From NCBI RefSeq assembly GCF_003946445.1, contig NZ_RHOF01000042.1, forward strand, positions 1 through 35,827: DNA of 35,827 nt, in the 5' to 3' direction. Shown here in pieces: positions 29,879-35,827 of this stretch. The stretch is from Loigolactobacillus jiayinensis. GTDB lineage: Bacteria > Bacillota > Bacilli > Lactobacillales > Lactobacillaceae. Both the position numbers and the translations under genes were made by a program. The notes beneath the pieces were generated by a model. That model made no database searches and was not told the origin of the DNA. It was given only the letters and a program-made list of their open reading frames with translations. Position 1 is the stretch's first letter, and each line of letters starts with the position of its first letter.

Positions 29879-30002
29879 CACTGTCGCTTGTTCTTAACAA
29901 CTAAATTTGACAAGTATCAGCAACCTAGCACTTAGCCGCCAACTAGAACGTGCTTCCCGTTGTCGATTGAACTATGGCAAAGACCGCCAAGTTCAAGTCG
30001 CA
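29879..30002 (+). ncRNA. Module M, copy 3, with compensatory base change
   Basis: Starts CACTGTCGCTTGTTCTT and ends CAAGTCGCA. Here the conserved stem reads TTGAACT (29967-29973) / AGTTCAA (29990-29996): the G-C pair of the other copies is replaced by A-T on both sides, so pairing is preserved. The inner stem becomes TGGC/GCCA. Confidence 0.5.
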
Positions 30003-30358
30003 CGCGTTCCATACGCCAGCGCCGGAATGGAACCAAACTAACTCTGCCTACGAGCTAATAGGATAGCCAAACTTTAGAAAGAACCAAATTTTAACGCTGT
30101 AGCCTTTTTTCGAATGTTTTTATAACTTTTTTTGCTCAACCCGGCTAAATGCCATATTATGACCTACCTAATTTGTATAATGTAAGCAGAGACATCAGTA
30201 TGGGGCAGAATCTGATCGGAAAATTGAGTTTATAATTGGCAGCGTTTTTAACTGGGGATTCACACGAAGCGCGCACGGCCTACTGATTCAACCGCGTACT
30301 GCTGTCCGCTAACACAAAATTCGATCAACTTAATGATCAATTATGAGGAGACTTACTT

Positions 30359-31237
30359 ATGCAAACTTGTCCAAATTGCGGGGCAACCAATCCTGCCACC
30401 GCCAAATTCTGTACGACCTGTGGCCAGCCACTTCCGGGTCAGGCAACCGCTAATTCACAGGCCAATCCTGCGCAATCTGCCGCCCAACCACAAGTTGACC
30501 CAGCGGTACAGGCTGAGGTCGATCGTCAGCGCCAAGTCCAAGCGCAAATTCGTGCTGAACAAATGGCGCAAATCAAACAATCTAGCCGCAGCTACTGGAA
30601 CTATTTGGTTGATTCATGGAAAATGCCGTCGCTGGTGACCAGCGCGCAATTCAATCGCTGGTTTGGGCTCATTTCAATGGCAGCTTGGGCGTTAATGGGC
30701 AGTATTGCGGTCGGCAATGCAGCACAAGCGGGGGTTAATCGCGCAGCCAGCACGACTAGCTCGATTTTTGGTTTATTTGGCGCTAGTAGTACAGCTGATT
30801 CAATTAATGGCACAGTTCAGAATAATGCAATGATAGTTTATTTCAAATTTTTCTTGCTGTTAATGGTTGGCATGCTGGCGTTTGGTCTGATCGGCTTTTT
30901 GTTCCGCAAATGGGCGCAAAAAGAAACAATCAGCTACTTAGAATATGCCACTGACCTGATGCATCGCTGTAATTTAAACTTAATTTTAGTGCTCTGCGCG
31001 CTAGTCTTCAGCTTAATGGGCGGTTTTATACAGATCTTATCCGTTTTCGTGATCACGCTTGGCGGTAGTATTTTTATGATCGGTTTTATGCAATCGATTA
31101 TTATTCCAAAACCACGGGTAGGCTTCGACAGTGTTTACCTAACCGTTGCGGCCGTGGTTGCACTTGAAATCATCTTACTCATTCTGCTGGCTACCTTTGG
31201 TCAAAGCTTGGCTAGTCAATTTTCATCGCTGTTTTAG
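30359..31237 (+). CDS. Zinc-ribbon multi-spanning membrane protein
   Basis: A 292-residue protein. The N-terminus is a zinc ribbon (CPNCGATNPATAKFCTTCG, two C-x2-C knuckles), followed by a Gln/Ala-rich linker with a charged helix (VDRQRQVQAQIRAEQM) up to about residue 75. The rest has four or five hydrophobic segments (about 103-122, 160-182, 215-240, 245-262, 265-285), a layout like the DUF6574/Yip1-like zinc-ribbon proteins of lactobacilli. The ATG follows GAGGAG. It is the first of three cell-envelope genes (30359, 31275, 32228), the first and third sharing the zinc ribbon. Function unknown; stress or envelope sensing has been suggested for similar proteins. Confidence 0.75.
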   Translation: MQTCPNCGATNPATAKFCTTCGQPLPGQATANSQANPAQSAAQPQVDPAVQAEVDRQRQVQAQIRAEQMAQIKQSSRSYWNYLVDSWKMPSLVTSAQFNRWFGLISMAAWALMGSIAVGNAAQAGVNRAASTTSSIFGLFGASSTADSINGTVQNNAMIVYFKFFLLLMVGMLAFGLIGFLFRKWAQKETISYLEYATDLMHRCNLNLILVLCALVFSLMGGFIQILSVFVITLGGSIFMIGFMQSIIIPKPRVGFDSVYLTVAAVVALEIILLILLATFGQSLASQFSSLF

Positions 31238-31274
31238 TTAAAATATGTTGTTTTGATCGGATGGTAATAAGTCA

Positions 31275-32192
31275 ATGAATTGGAAAAAAGTTTCGATAAT
31301 TGGGGTGGTGGTGCTTGCTGCGGCGGCGCTATACGGCGGCTATCACCAGCACCAGCAAACCACGGCGCAAAGGACACAGCAAACGACCTCGACGGCGGCA
31401 GTAGCGTCTTCTAGTTCTGCCACCAGCGCGGCCGAATCCAGTCAGGCGCAAGCAAGCAGCAGTCAGCACAATCAGCGTAGCCAAGCGGTGCAAGCGATTT
31501 TGGATCAATACCGCACGCAGCAAAACGTTGGCGTTGTCTACACTGATTTGGCGACGAACGACACGGCCGCGGTCAACGGTGGGCAAGCATTTTACGCCGC
31601 CAGCGTGGCCAAGTTGCCGGTGGTCGCTTACGTGCAGCACGCAATTATGACGGGCAAAATAAGTTGGACGACAAGCTTTACCTACGCTGACGCGGCCAAC
31701 GCACTGCCCAACGCCATGGTCAGCGGTGGCACAGGCACGTTGCAAAACGAGGCGCATCAGGGCAAGGCGTACACGGTCGAAGATCTGACGCAACGGGCGA
31801 TCGAGCAGTCCGATAATCAAGCCAGTAATCAGCTGCTTTACCACGTTGCCCGCGCGAACGAGCAGGATTTTGAAACCTATTTGCAAAGCGCGATCGGCAC
31901 TAAAACGTACAGTAAAACCATGAGCGCGCTGCAGGCAAATCAGATCATCATCAAGCTGTGGCGCCAGAACCAAAAGGCGTCCGCTTGGCTAGAACACACG
32001 GATTGGGCGCAGGATAAGATTGGGGCGTTGCCGGTCACCGTTGCGCATAAAATTGGCATTAACGGCGCGGCCAACAACGATACCGCGATCGTTTTAAGCC
32101 CGCACGAATTTACCTTAACGATCATGACGACTGGCTGGAGCGATGCCCAAATCGCCGACTTAGCGCAGCAAATTTACGCCGTCGCCAAGTAG
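31275..32192 (+). CDS. Class A beta-lactamase-like serine hydrolase, exported
   Basis: A 305-residue protein with a signal anchor (KKVSIIGVVVLAAAALYGGY) and a Ser/Ala/Gln-rich linker to about residue 75. The domain follows the beta-lactamase 2 pattern: ASVAKLP (S-x-x-K with Ser and Lys, about 111-117), SDNQASNQL (S-D-N, about 179), and HKIGINGAANNDTAIV in the K-T-G position, where the usual Thr is Ile. These are commonly cell-wall-associated hydrolases without resistance function. It lies 37 bases after the zinc-ribbon gene and 35 bases before a second zinc-ribbon gene, so the three are probably one transcript. The ribosome site (GGATGG) is poor. Confidence 0.85.
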   Translation: MNWKKVSIIGVVVLAAAALYGGYHQHQQTTAQRTQQTTSTAAVASSSSATSAAESSQAQASSSQHNQRSQAVQAILDQYRTQQNVGVVYTDLATNDTAAVNGGQAFYAASVAKLPVVAYVQHAIMTGKISWTTSFTYADAANALPNAMVSGGTGTLQNEAHQGKAYTVEDLTQRAIEQSDNQASNQLLYHVARANEQDFETYLQSAIGTKTYSKTMSALQANQIIIKLWRQNQKASAWLEHTDWAQDKIGALPVTVAHKIGINGAANNDTAIVLSPHEFTLTIMTTGWSDAQIADLAQQIYAVAK

Positions 32193-32227
32193 CGCAAACG
32201 ATACAAGTATAAATTGGAGGTCAGCTT

Positions 32228-33073
32228 ATGTTTTGCCCAAATTGTGGGACGAAAAATGATAAAAATGCCGTTTTTTGCGAAAATTGTGGCGCGCGGTTAA
32301 ATGAGGTCGACGCAGCAGCCAGCGCGCCAAACGTAGCGCCAACTGCAACGCAACCGCCACTACCACCGACACCAAATGTCACGACACGAGTCGCGCAAAC
32401 TGCCCAGAAACCAGAAAAAGGGCCGCATAACAAGCTTATCATTGGCATCATTATTGCGGTCGTGGTGCTCGCTGCGGCTGGCGGCGGCTACTACTTTTAC
32501 CAGCAGAATCAAACGAGCAGCGACGCCACGGAGGCCACCACGCCTAAAGCTGACGGGCAGGTGGCGTCATCTAGCCAAGCGTCAAGCAGCGTTGCCAGTC
32601 AGTCGTCCAGTGAAGCTTCTAGTGAATCAACGGCGACAGAACCAGCGCGCTGGTCAGCGTCTAAAACCGTTGATTTATCGTCGTTCATGTCAGATTGGCA
32701 GGACACGATGAATCAATCCTATGTCGGCACCTACGATACGCAAAGTGTGGACGATGACGGCGTTAATTTCCCCGATGACATCAGAAGCGGCGACTACAAA
32801 GGTAACGTCACCGTTGACGATAGCGATGTTACGTTGAAATGGACGACAAAGGCCAATACTGACGCGGCGTACCAAGTCGTTGCCGCCGCGGTTTACAACC
32901 ACGACGAAGACGGTGAAGCCAAGGTGATTGCGTACCTGTACGTTTTCCATAACGGATCACCGGACGTGCTGGTGTCACAAGATAGCGACAGCACCGTCCA
33001 TAACTTCACCAGCTCACGGAACCAAACCCTGCAGAATGGCTTTGCGAAGATTGCGAATGCCACCACTGATTAA
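32228..33073 (+). CDS. Zinc-ribbon, single-pass protein with DUF4767-like extracellular domain
   Basis: A 281-residue protein. It has a zinc ribbon at the start (CPNCGTKNDKNAVFCENCG), a Pro-rich linker, one membrane helix (LIIGIIIAVVVLAAAGGGYYF, about 73-93), a Ser-rich linker to about 145, and an extracellular domain beginning WSASKTVDLSSFMSDWQDTMNQSY. The latter closely follows DUF4767 (W...L..FM..W...M.Q.Y). The cytoplasmic zinc ribbon and outside DUF4767 suggest a transmembrane signalling or structural part. The ATG follows GGAGG. A terminator lies 33 bases after the stop. Confidence 0.8.
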   Translation: MFCPNCGTKNDKNAVFCENCGARLNEVDAAASAPNVAPTATQPPLPPTPNVTTRVAQTAQKPEKGPHNKLIIGIIIAVVVLAAAGGGYYFYQQNQTSSDATEATTPKADGQVASSSQASSSVASQSSSEASSESTATEPARWSASKTVDLSSFMSDWQDTMNQSYVGTYDTQSVDDDGVNFPDDIRSGDYKGNVTVDDSDVTLKWTTKANTDAAYQVVAAAVYNHDEDGEAKVIAYLYVFHNGSPDVLVSQDSDSTVHNFTSSRNQTLQNGFAKIANATTD

Positions 33074-33106
33074 GGGCGCCGGTAATACGATTTGAAGGGC
33101 CAATTA

Positions 33107-33141
33107 GTTCCACCACGTTAAAACGATGGTGGGACTTTTTT
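33107..33141 (+). terminator. Terminator of the envelope operon
   Basis: GTTCCACCA (33107-33115) pairs with TGGTGGGAC (33127-33135), one mismatch, then six T. Confidence 0.9.
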
Positions 33142-33182
33142 GTTGCCATAAAATGGGTGGTTATCGTGTTTTGGCCAAAATT

Positions 33183-33204
33183 AAGCGCGCTAGAAAGCGC
33201 GCTT
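33183..33204. repeat. 22-bp palindromic repeat, left copy
   Basis: AAGCGCGC-TAGAAA-GCGCGCTT is a near-perfect hairpin. An exact inverted copy is at 33805-33826 inside the antitoxin gene, so the pair brackets the HigBA-like module. Confidence 0.85.
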
Positions 33205-33305
33205 GAAAAATAAAATGGCTTAAAAAAAGTTAAATTCATTTTTTGGCGAAGTTTATTTATATAAGACAACACAGCGTAGCGAGTATGCTACAATTGGCGG
33301 AGAGT

Positions 33306-33525
33306 ATGGCTAAACCAGAATTCGACTGGGGACCACAGTTTGATGAGTGCCTAGCGACTCTGAACAGTAAAGATGAAGCACGAATCCGCGCACTGATCGA
33401 TCGAGTGGAAAAACAAAGTATATAAGAAGACAAACAAAACACCAATGCGTGAACGACGGCGAGCAGAATCAGTTAAAAACAACTACTTTTTAAACCCTAA
33501 GGAGGATCAGCATGAGCAGAAATAG
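33306..33525 (+). pseudogene. Broken HigB (Gp49-like) toxin gene
   Basis: ATG 33306 with GGCGGAG upstream opens 39 codons (MAKPEFDWGPQFDECLATL, then NSKDEARIRALIDRVEKQSI), which match the start of phage-derived Gp49/HigB toxins, then a stop at 33425. In a different frame, 33421-33525 encodes KKTNKTPMRERRRAESVKNNYF, the K-K-T-x-K-T-P-x-x-E C-terminal end of the same family. About 35-40 residues of the middle, including the catalytic core, are missing and the frame is shifted. The toxin is therefore inactivated by an internal deletion. The C-terminal fragment overlaps the antitoxin start. Confidence 0.7.
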
Positions 33526-33856
33526 TGCAGCAATCAAACGACGTCTTGCAGAAAGCGCCGAATTTAAAACAGCATTTACCAATGAGCAAACGAAGCTAGA
33601 TTTAGCAGATCTTTTATTTGAGTTACGTGCGCAGACTGGGTTAAATCAAACTGATTTTGCCAAGAAAGTGCACAAATCACGCTCAACGATTGCCAGAATT
33701 GAAGCAGCGACGATGGAACCATCATTTTCATTGCTGACTGATATCGCGCAGGCACTGGATAAGCGCGTCGAAGTACGGTTGGTAAACGCCGCGCCCGCGG
33801 TAAAAAGCGCGCTTTCTAGCGCGCTTAACTTGCACATTTATAAATTGCTAAAATAG
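33512..33856 (+). CDS. higA: HigA-like XRE antitoxin, orphaned
   Basis: A 114-residue protein whose middle is a clear XRE helix-turn-helix: ADLLFELRAQTGLNQTDFAKKVHKSRSTIARIEAAT, then LLTDIAQALDKRVEVRLV, as in HigA antitoxins that follow a Gp49-like toxin. The ATG has AAGGAGG. The last ~19 residues (VKSALSSALNLHIYKLLK) come from the palindromic repeat at 33805-33826, so the natural C-terminus was replaced by repeat-derived codons. With the toxin gene destroyed it can only act as a regulator or relic. Confidence 0.8.
   Translation: MSRNSAAIKRRLAESAEFKTAFTNEQTKLDLADLLFELRAQTGLNQTDFAKKVHKSRSTIARIEAATMEPSFSLLTDIAQALDKRVEVRLVNAAPAVKSALSSALNLHIYKLLK
33805..33826. repeat. 22-bp palindromic repeat, right copy, inside higA
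   Basis: AAGCGCGC-TTTCTA-GCGCGCTT, the exact reverse complement of the copy at 33183-33204 (identity extends one or two bases further). In frame it adds the residues SALSSAL to HigA. Confidence 0.85.
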
Positions 33857-33859
33857 CGA

Positions 33860-33888
33860 TTGCGCCGGCGCTAGTTTGCCGCTATACT
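33860..33888 (+). promoter_or_regulatory. Promoter of the thrE-like genes
   Basis: TTGCGC (33860-33865), a 17-bp spacer and TATACT (33883-33888). The predicted start near 33895 excludes the upstream ATG at 33891 and supports the GTG start at 33912. Confidence 0.72.
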
Positions 33889-33911
33889 GAATGCAATCGG
33901 GGGTGGTGTGC

Positions 33912-34658
33912 GTGGCGCAACAGAATGAAATTTTGGATACTTGCTTAATGGCTGGCCGCATTATGATCGAAAGTGGCTCGGAAATGTACCGCGTCGAAGA
34001 TACGATGCAGCGGATCGCGCACAACGCTGGCGCCAAAACCAGCAGCATTTTCTCCACCCCGACTGGCTTATTCATGGCACTGCCAGACGCGGATGCAGTG
34101 CAGATCCAGCCGGTGACCACGCGGACGATCAATTTGGAAAAAGTGGACCGCGTCAACGCCTTATCGCGCCAATTTGCTGAAAAAAAGATCACGCTGGCGC
34201 AGCTGCATCAGCGGCTATTAGTTTTGGATCACGATGTGCCATTTTTTCCGTTGTGGCTGCAAATCGTTGCGGCAGCGGTCGTCAGCTGTACGTTAATGAT
34301 CATTTATGGCGGCGTTTGGGCCGATTTTATTCCCAGCGCGCTGGTTGGCGCCGTGGGTTATGCGGTGTTTTATTTTATCCGCGAACGCCTAGCCGTCAGC
34401 TTTCTTAGCGAGTTTATGGCGGCTTTCACCATTGGCTTGTTAGCATGGGCGCTGGTTCACTGGCACCTGGGCCAAAGCCTGGATATGATCATTATCGGCG
34501 CAGTCATGCCGCTGGTTCCCGGCGTAGCGATCACCAACGCGGTGCGCGACATGCTGGCCGGCCACCTGCTATCGGGACTCGCCCGCGGCATGGAAGCACT
34601 ATTCAGCGTCAGCGCCATCGGTATCGGCATCGCGCTGATTTTTCGGTTCTTTTCATAA
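33912..34658 (+). CDS. ThrE-like threonine/serine exporter, large subunit
   Basis: A 248-residue protein starting at GTG 33912, five bases after GGGGGTGG. The N-terminal cytoplasmic domain (about 1-110) has the family pattern LDTCLMAGRIMIESGSEMYRVEDTMQRIA and TGLFMALPD. It is followed by five hydrophobic segments (about 117-250) ending in LVPGVAITNAVRDMLAGHLLSGLARGMEALF, the conserved P-G-x-x-x-x-N-x-x-R-D motif of DUF1212. In Firmicutes ThrE is split; this is the larger half and the next gene is the smaller half. Substrate threonine/serine is by family, not shown here. Confidence 0.87.
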   Translation: MAQQNEILDTCLMAGRIMIESGSEMYRVEDTMQRIAHNAGAKTSSIFSTPTGLFMALPDADAVQIQPVTTRTINLEKVDRVNALSRQFAEKKITLAQLHQRLLVLDHDVPFFPLWLQIVAAAVVSCTLMIIYGGVWADFIPSALVGAVGYAVFYFIRERLAVSFLSEFMAAFTIGLLAWALVHWHLGQSLDMIIIGAVMPLVPGVAITNAVRDMLAGHLLSGLARGMEALFSVSAIGIGIALIFRFFS

Positions 34659-34676
34659 GCAAAAGGGGGTGACAGC

Positions 34677-35120
34677 ATGTGGCAGCAAATCTTATTGCAA
34701 GCCGTATTTAGTTATTTGGCGACGGTGGCGTTTGGCATCTGTACCAACGTGCCCCACCGCGCGCTAAACGCCTGCGGACTGACCGGGGTCGCCGGCTGGC
34801 TGGTTTATTGGGGATTGGTGCAATTTAAGCTGGGCCACATGTTGCCCAACCTAGTCGGCGCCTTCGTGATCGCCATGGTCAGCTTATTTTTTGCCCGCCG
34901 CAATAAAATTCCGGTGATCATTTTCAACATCCCAGCCCTAGTCCCACTAGTCCCCGGCGGCCTAGCGTACCGCGCAGTGCGCGCCTTCGTGCTAGGCAAC
35001 TACACCCAAGGCATCGGCTTCATGGTGCAAGTCATGATGATCGCCGGCGCCATCGCAGTCGGCTTCATGCTGGCCCAATTAGTCAGCGCACCAGGCCAAC
35101 TATTGAAAAGCAAAACCTGA
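34677..35120 (+). CDS. ThrE-like exporter, small subunit (DUF3815)
   Basis: A 147-residue membrane protein with four or five helices. NVPHRALNACGLTGVAGWLVY and IPVIIFNIPALVPLVPGGLAYRAVRAFVLG, with the P-G-x-x-x-Y-R motif, identify the C-terminal half of the ThrE exporter (DUF3815). The ATG is 19 bases after the large-subunit stop, preceded by AAAGGGGGTGA. Both halves are presumably made together to give a complete exporter of about ten helices. Confidence 0.87.
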   Translation: MWQQILLQAVFSYLATVAFGICTNVPHRALNACGLTGVAGWLVYWGLVQFKLGHMLPNLVGAFVIAMVSLFFARRNKIPVIIFNIPALVPLVPGGLAYRAVRAFVLGNYTQGIGFMVQVMMIAGAIAVGFMLAQLVSAPGQLLKSKT

Positions 35121-35180
35121 CTATTACCGTTGCCATCTAAATTTCATGAAAATGTAATAGCTTTTTCGAGAAAAAGATGA

Positions 35181-35407
35181 TATAACACAGAGTGAGTTGA
35201 AAAAGCGGTTAGGTTATGGAGTATAGCCCACTACTCCGCAATCAGAGAAGTTTATTAGCAAAGAACGCTAATAAACATTGATGCTACGGACGATGACCAT
35301 TCTTGTGGCAAAAACCGTGCCGCAAGAAACATGGCAGCTTAACGATAAGAGACACGAAGTGGCTCGTTCGCTAAGCGTAGCTATACGCAATAACCTGCTT
35401 TTTCAAC
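35181..35407 (+). ncRNA. Structured element D, possibly transcribed
   Basis: It is bounded by GTTGAAAAAGC (35196-35206) and GCTTTTTCAAC (35397-35407). Internal hairpins are GGAGTA/TACTCC (about 35218-35236), TTTATTAGC/GCTAATAAA, TTCTTGTGGCA/TGCCGCAAGAA and GCGTA/TACGC. An extended -10, TG-A-TATAAC (35178-35186), would start RNA at about 35193, exactly at the left end. The same element lies inverted at 28045-28373. A smaller GTTGAAAAA...TTTTCCAAC hairpin follows (about 35427-35461). No gene is present in 35121-35550; the ATG frame at 35278 is a by-product. Confidence 0.6.
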
Positions 35408-35550
35408 CACGTTTCGGCCAGAGCAAGTTGAAAAATCCGAGTGACAGTTGCTTTTCCAACCCCATTTCGGCTAGCGCGATCCAGCTTATTTCCCGCTCGC
35501 GCCCCAAACCCTAAAACCCAAAACTTAGACAGTGATTGGAGGTCATACTA

Positions 35551-35769
35551 TTGTTATTTAATAAACCGATGGATTACCAAGTGACTGGCGTGTACACCGC
35601 AGCGACTGGGCGCAAAACTGAACGTTGCATCATGCACAACGCCACGAAGCGCGAAGCCAAGCAGCAGATGCTCAACTACCTGACCCACAAACTCAGCCAA
35701 GTAGACGGTTCATACGCCGACATCGTGTCGATCAATGTGACCAAACCCAACGCTGCCAAAAGCAAATAA
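35551..35769 (+). CDS. Small hypothetical protein (72 aa)
   Basis: Starts at TTG 35551, seven bases after GGAGGT (35538-35543); an internal ATG at 35569 lacks such a site. The product has YQVTGVYTAATGRKTERCIMHN, then ATKREAKQQMLNYLTHKL and a basic end (VTKPNAAKSK). I do not recognise the family. The strand-helix layout with many Thr, Lys and Arg residues would suit a small nucleic-acid-binding domain, but this is only a guess. It sits immediately before a probable insertion sequence. Confidence 0.55.
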   Translation: MLFNKPMDYQVTGVYTAATGRKTERCIMHNATKREAKQQMLNYLTHKLSQVDGSYADIVSINVTKPNAAKSK

Positions 35770-35773
35770 AAGT

Positions 35774-35827
35774 GGCTCTTTGTCAAATCCTGTTGATAGC
35801 TAATTTTGGACAGAACTGGAAGTTAAG
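35774..35827. mobile_element. Probable left end of an ISL3-family insertion sequence
   Basis: GGCTCTTTGTCAA (35774-35786) is the form of terminal inverted repeat I associate with ISL3-family elements in lactic acid bacteria. It begins four bases after the stop of the preceding gene and runs off the window. No transposase is visible in this window, so the call rests on the end sequence only. Confidence 0.45.

Larger units (their letters stand above)
29627..30023. repeat. Composite structured element C with two M modules
   Basis: The outer stem GGCGCTGGCGT (29627-29637) / ACGCCAGCGCC (30013-30023) is perfect over 11 bp. It encloses two M modules in direct orientation, and between them two hairpins: ATGGTACT (29773-29780) / AGTACCAT (29799-29806), and a TTTTC...TTTCC arm near 29825 with GGAAAGAAAAT near 29852. 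The whole of 29504-30358, 855 bases, lacks a plausible gene; the last 300 bases include a TATAAT (30176-30181) that may start the downstream operon. Confidence 0.8.

Noticed and set aside
29600-30060. Large known RNA such as GOLLD or ROOL
   Set aside because: No tRNA or prophage context and the region is made of two repeated 120-nt modules, unlike the unique architecture of those RNAs as I know them; not tested with a covariance model.
31329-31973. Minus-strand open frame of 214 codons
   Set aside because: It is opposite the beta-lactamase-like gene, which has a signal peptide and S-x-x-K, S-D-N motifs; the opposite strand has no ribosome site or family pattern.
35278-35514. 78-codon ORF within element D
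   Set aside because: It runs through hairpin arms, lacks a ribosome site, and the homologous sequence at 28 kb does not preserve the frame.

Overview
The window looks like chromosome from a low-to-mid GC lactic acid bacterium of the Lactobacillaceae. The evidence is strong AGGAGG-type ribosome sites, frequent TTG/GTG starts, a ComX/SigH-type sigma factor, a ComK homologue, RpiR-controlled sialic acid genes, DUF4767 and zinc-ribbon membrane proteins, and a probable ISL3-type IS end at the right edge. Several genera could fit (a Loigolactobacillus-like species is one guess); the sequence alone does not settle it.

Layout. (1) 1-5.3 kb: a ComX-like sigma factor and a ComK-like activator are divergent. 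Next come a 16-17-copy iteron-like array (44-bp period), a phage-type replisome organizer overlapping a DnaB-type helicase, a 45-bp x4 tandem array, an orphan Phd-like antitoxin and a small unknown gene. (2) 5.4-7.5 kb: RelB/DinJ-YoeB-type toxin-antitoxin, then an AbiF/Abi_2 HEPN protein preceded by a complete small transcription unit (promoter, about 53 nt RNA, terminator). (3) 7.5-16.9 kb: a sialic acid catabolic locus. On the minus strand are a ROK kinase (nanK) and, behind a strong terminator, a translationally coupled operon: TIM-barrel isomerase, Na+/H+ antiporter, SSS symporter and two paralogous esterases. On the plus strand are nanA, nanE and an RpiR regulator. (4) 16.9-21.3 kb: an AT-rich insert between two similar SOS-like promoters. 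It holds a truncated XRE gene, an ADP-ribosyltransferase-like protein, an acidic disordered protein and a SecB-like chaperone, then gene debris, then rsgA behind a switch-like leader with an overlapping small ORF. (5) 21.3-25.9 kb: a fused MacB-type ABC transporter, a RloAB/AbiL-type defence pair and a DUF2187 gene. (6) 26-35.8 kb: SDR, alpha/beta hydrolase, C39-like protease, zinc-ribbon and beta-lactamase-like cell-surface genes, a decayed HigBA pair, a split ThrE exporter, and unusually long gene-free stretches packed with nested hairpin elements.

Working together. NanA, NanK and NanE convert sialic acid to N-acetylglucosamine-6-phosphate. The SSS symporter would import it with Na+, which the antiporter would expel, and the esterases may de-esterify the substrate. 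The window is rich in defence and addiction genes: AbiF, RloAB, RelB-YoeB, an orphan Phd, a broken HigBA, and the ART/disordered/SecB triad.

Most promising candidates for undescribed systems: (a) the ART-like + acidic protein + SecB-like triad; (b) the competence regulators joined to an iteron array and phage-type replication genes; (c) the family of nested structured elements sharing a ~120-nt module with a covarying stem; (d) the rsgA leader.
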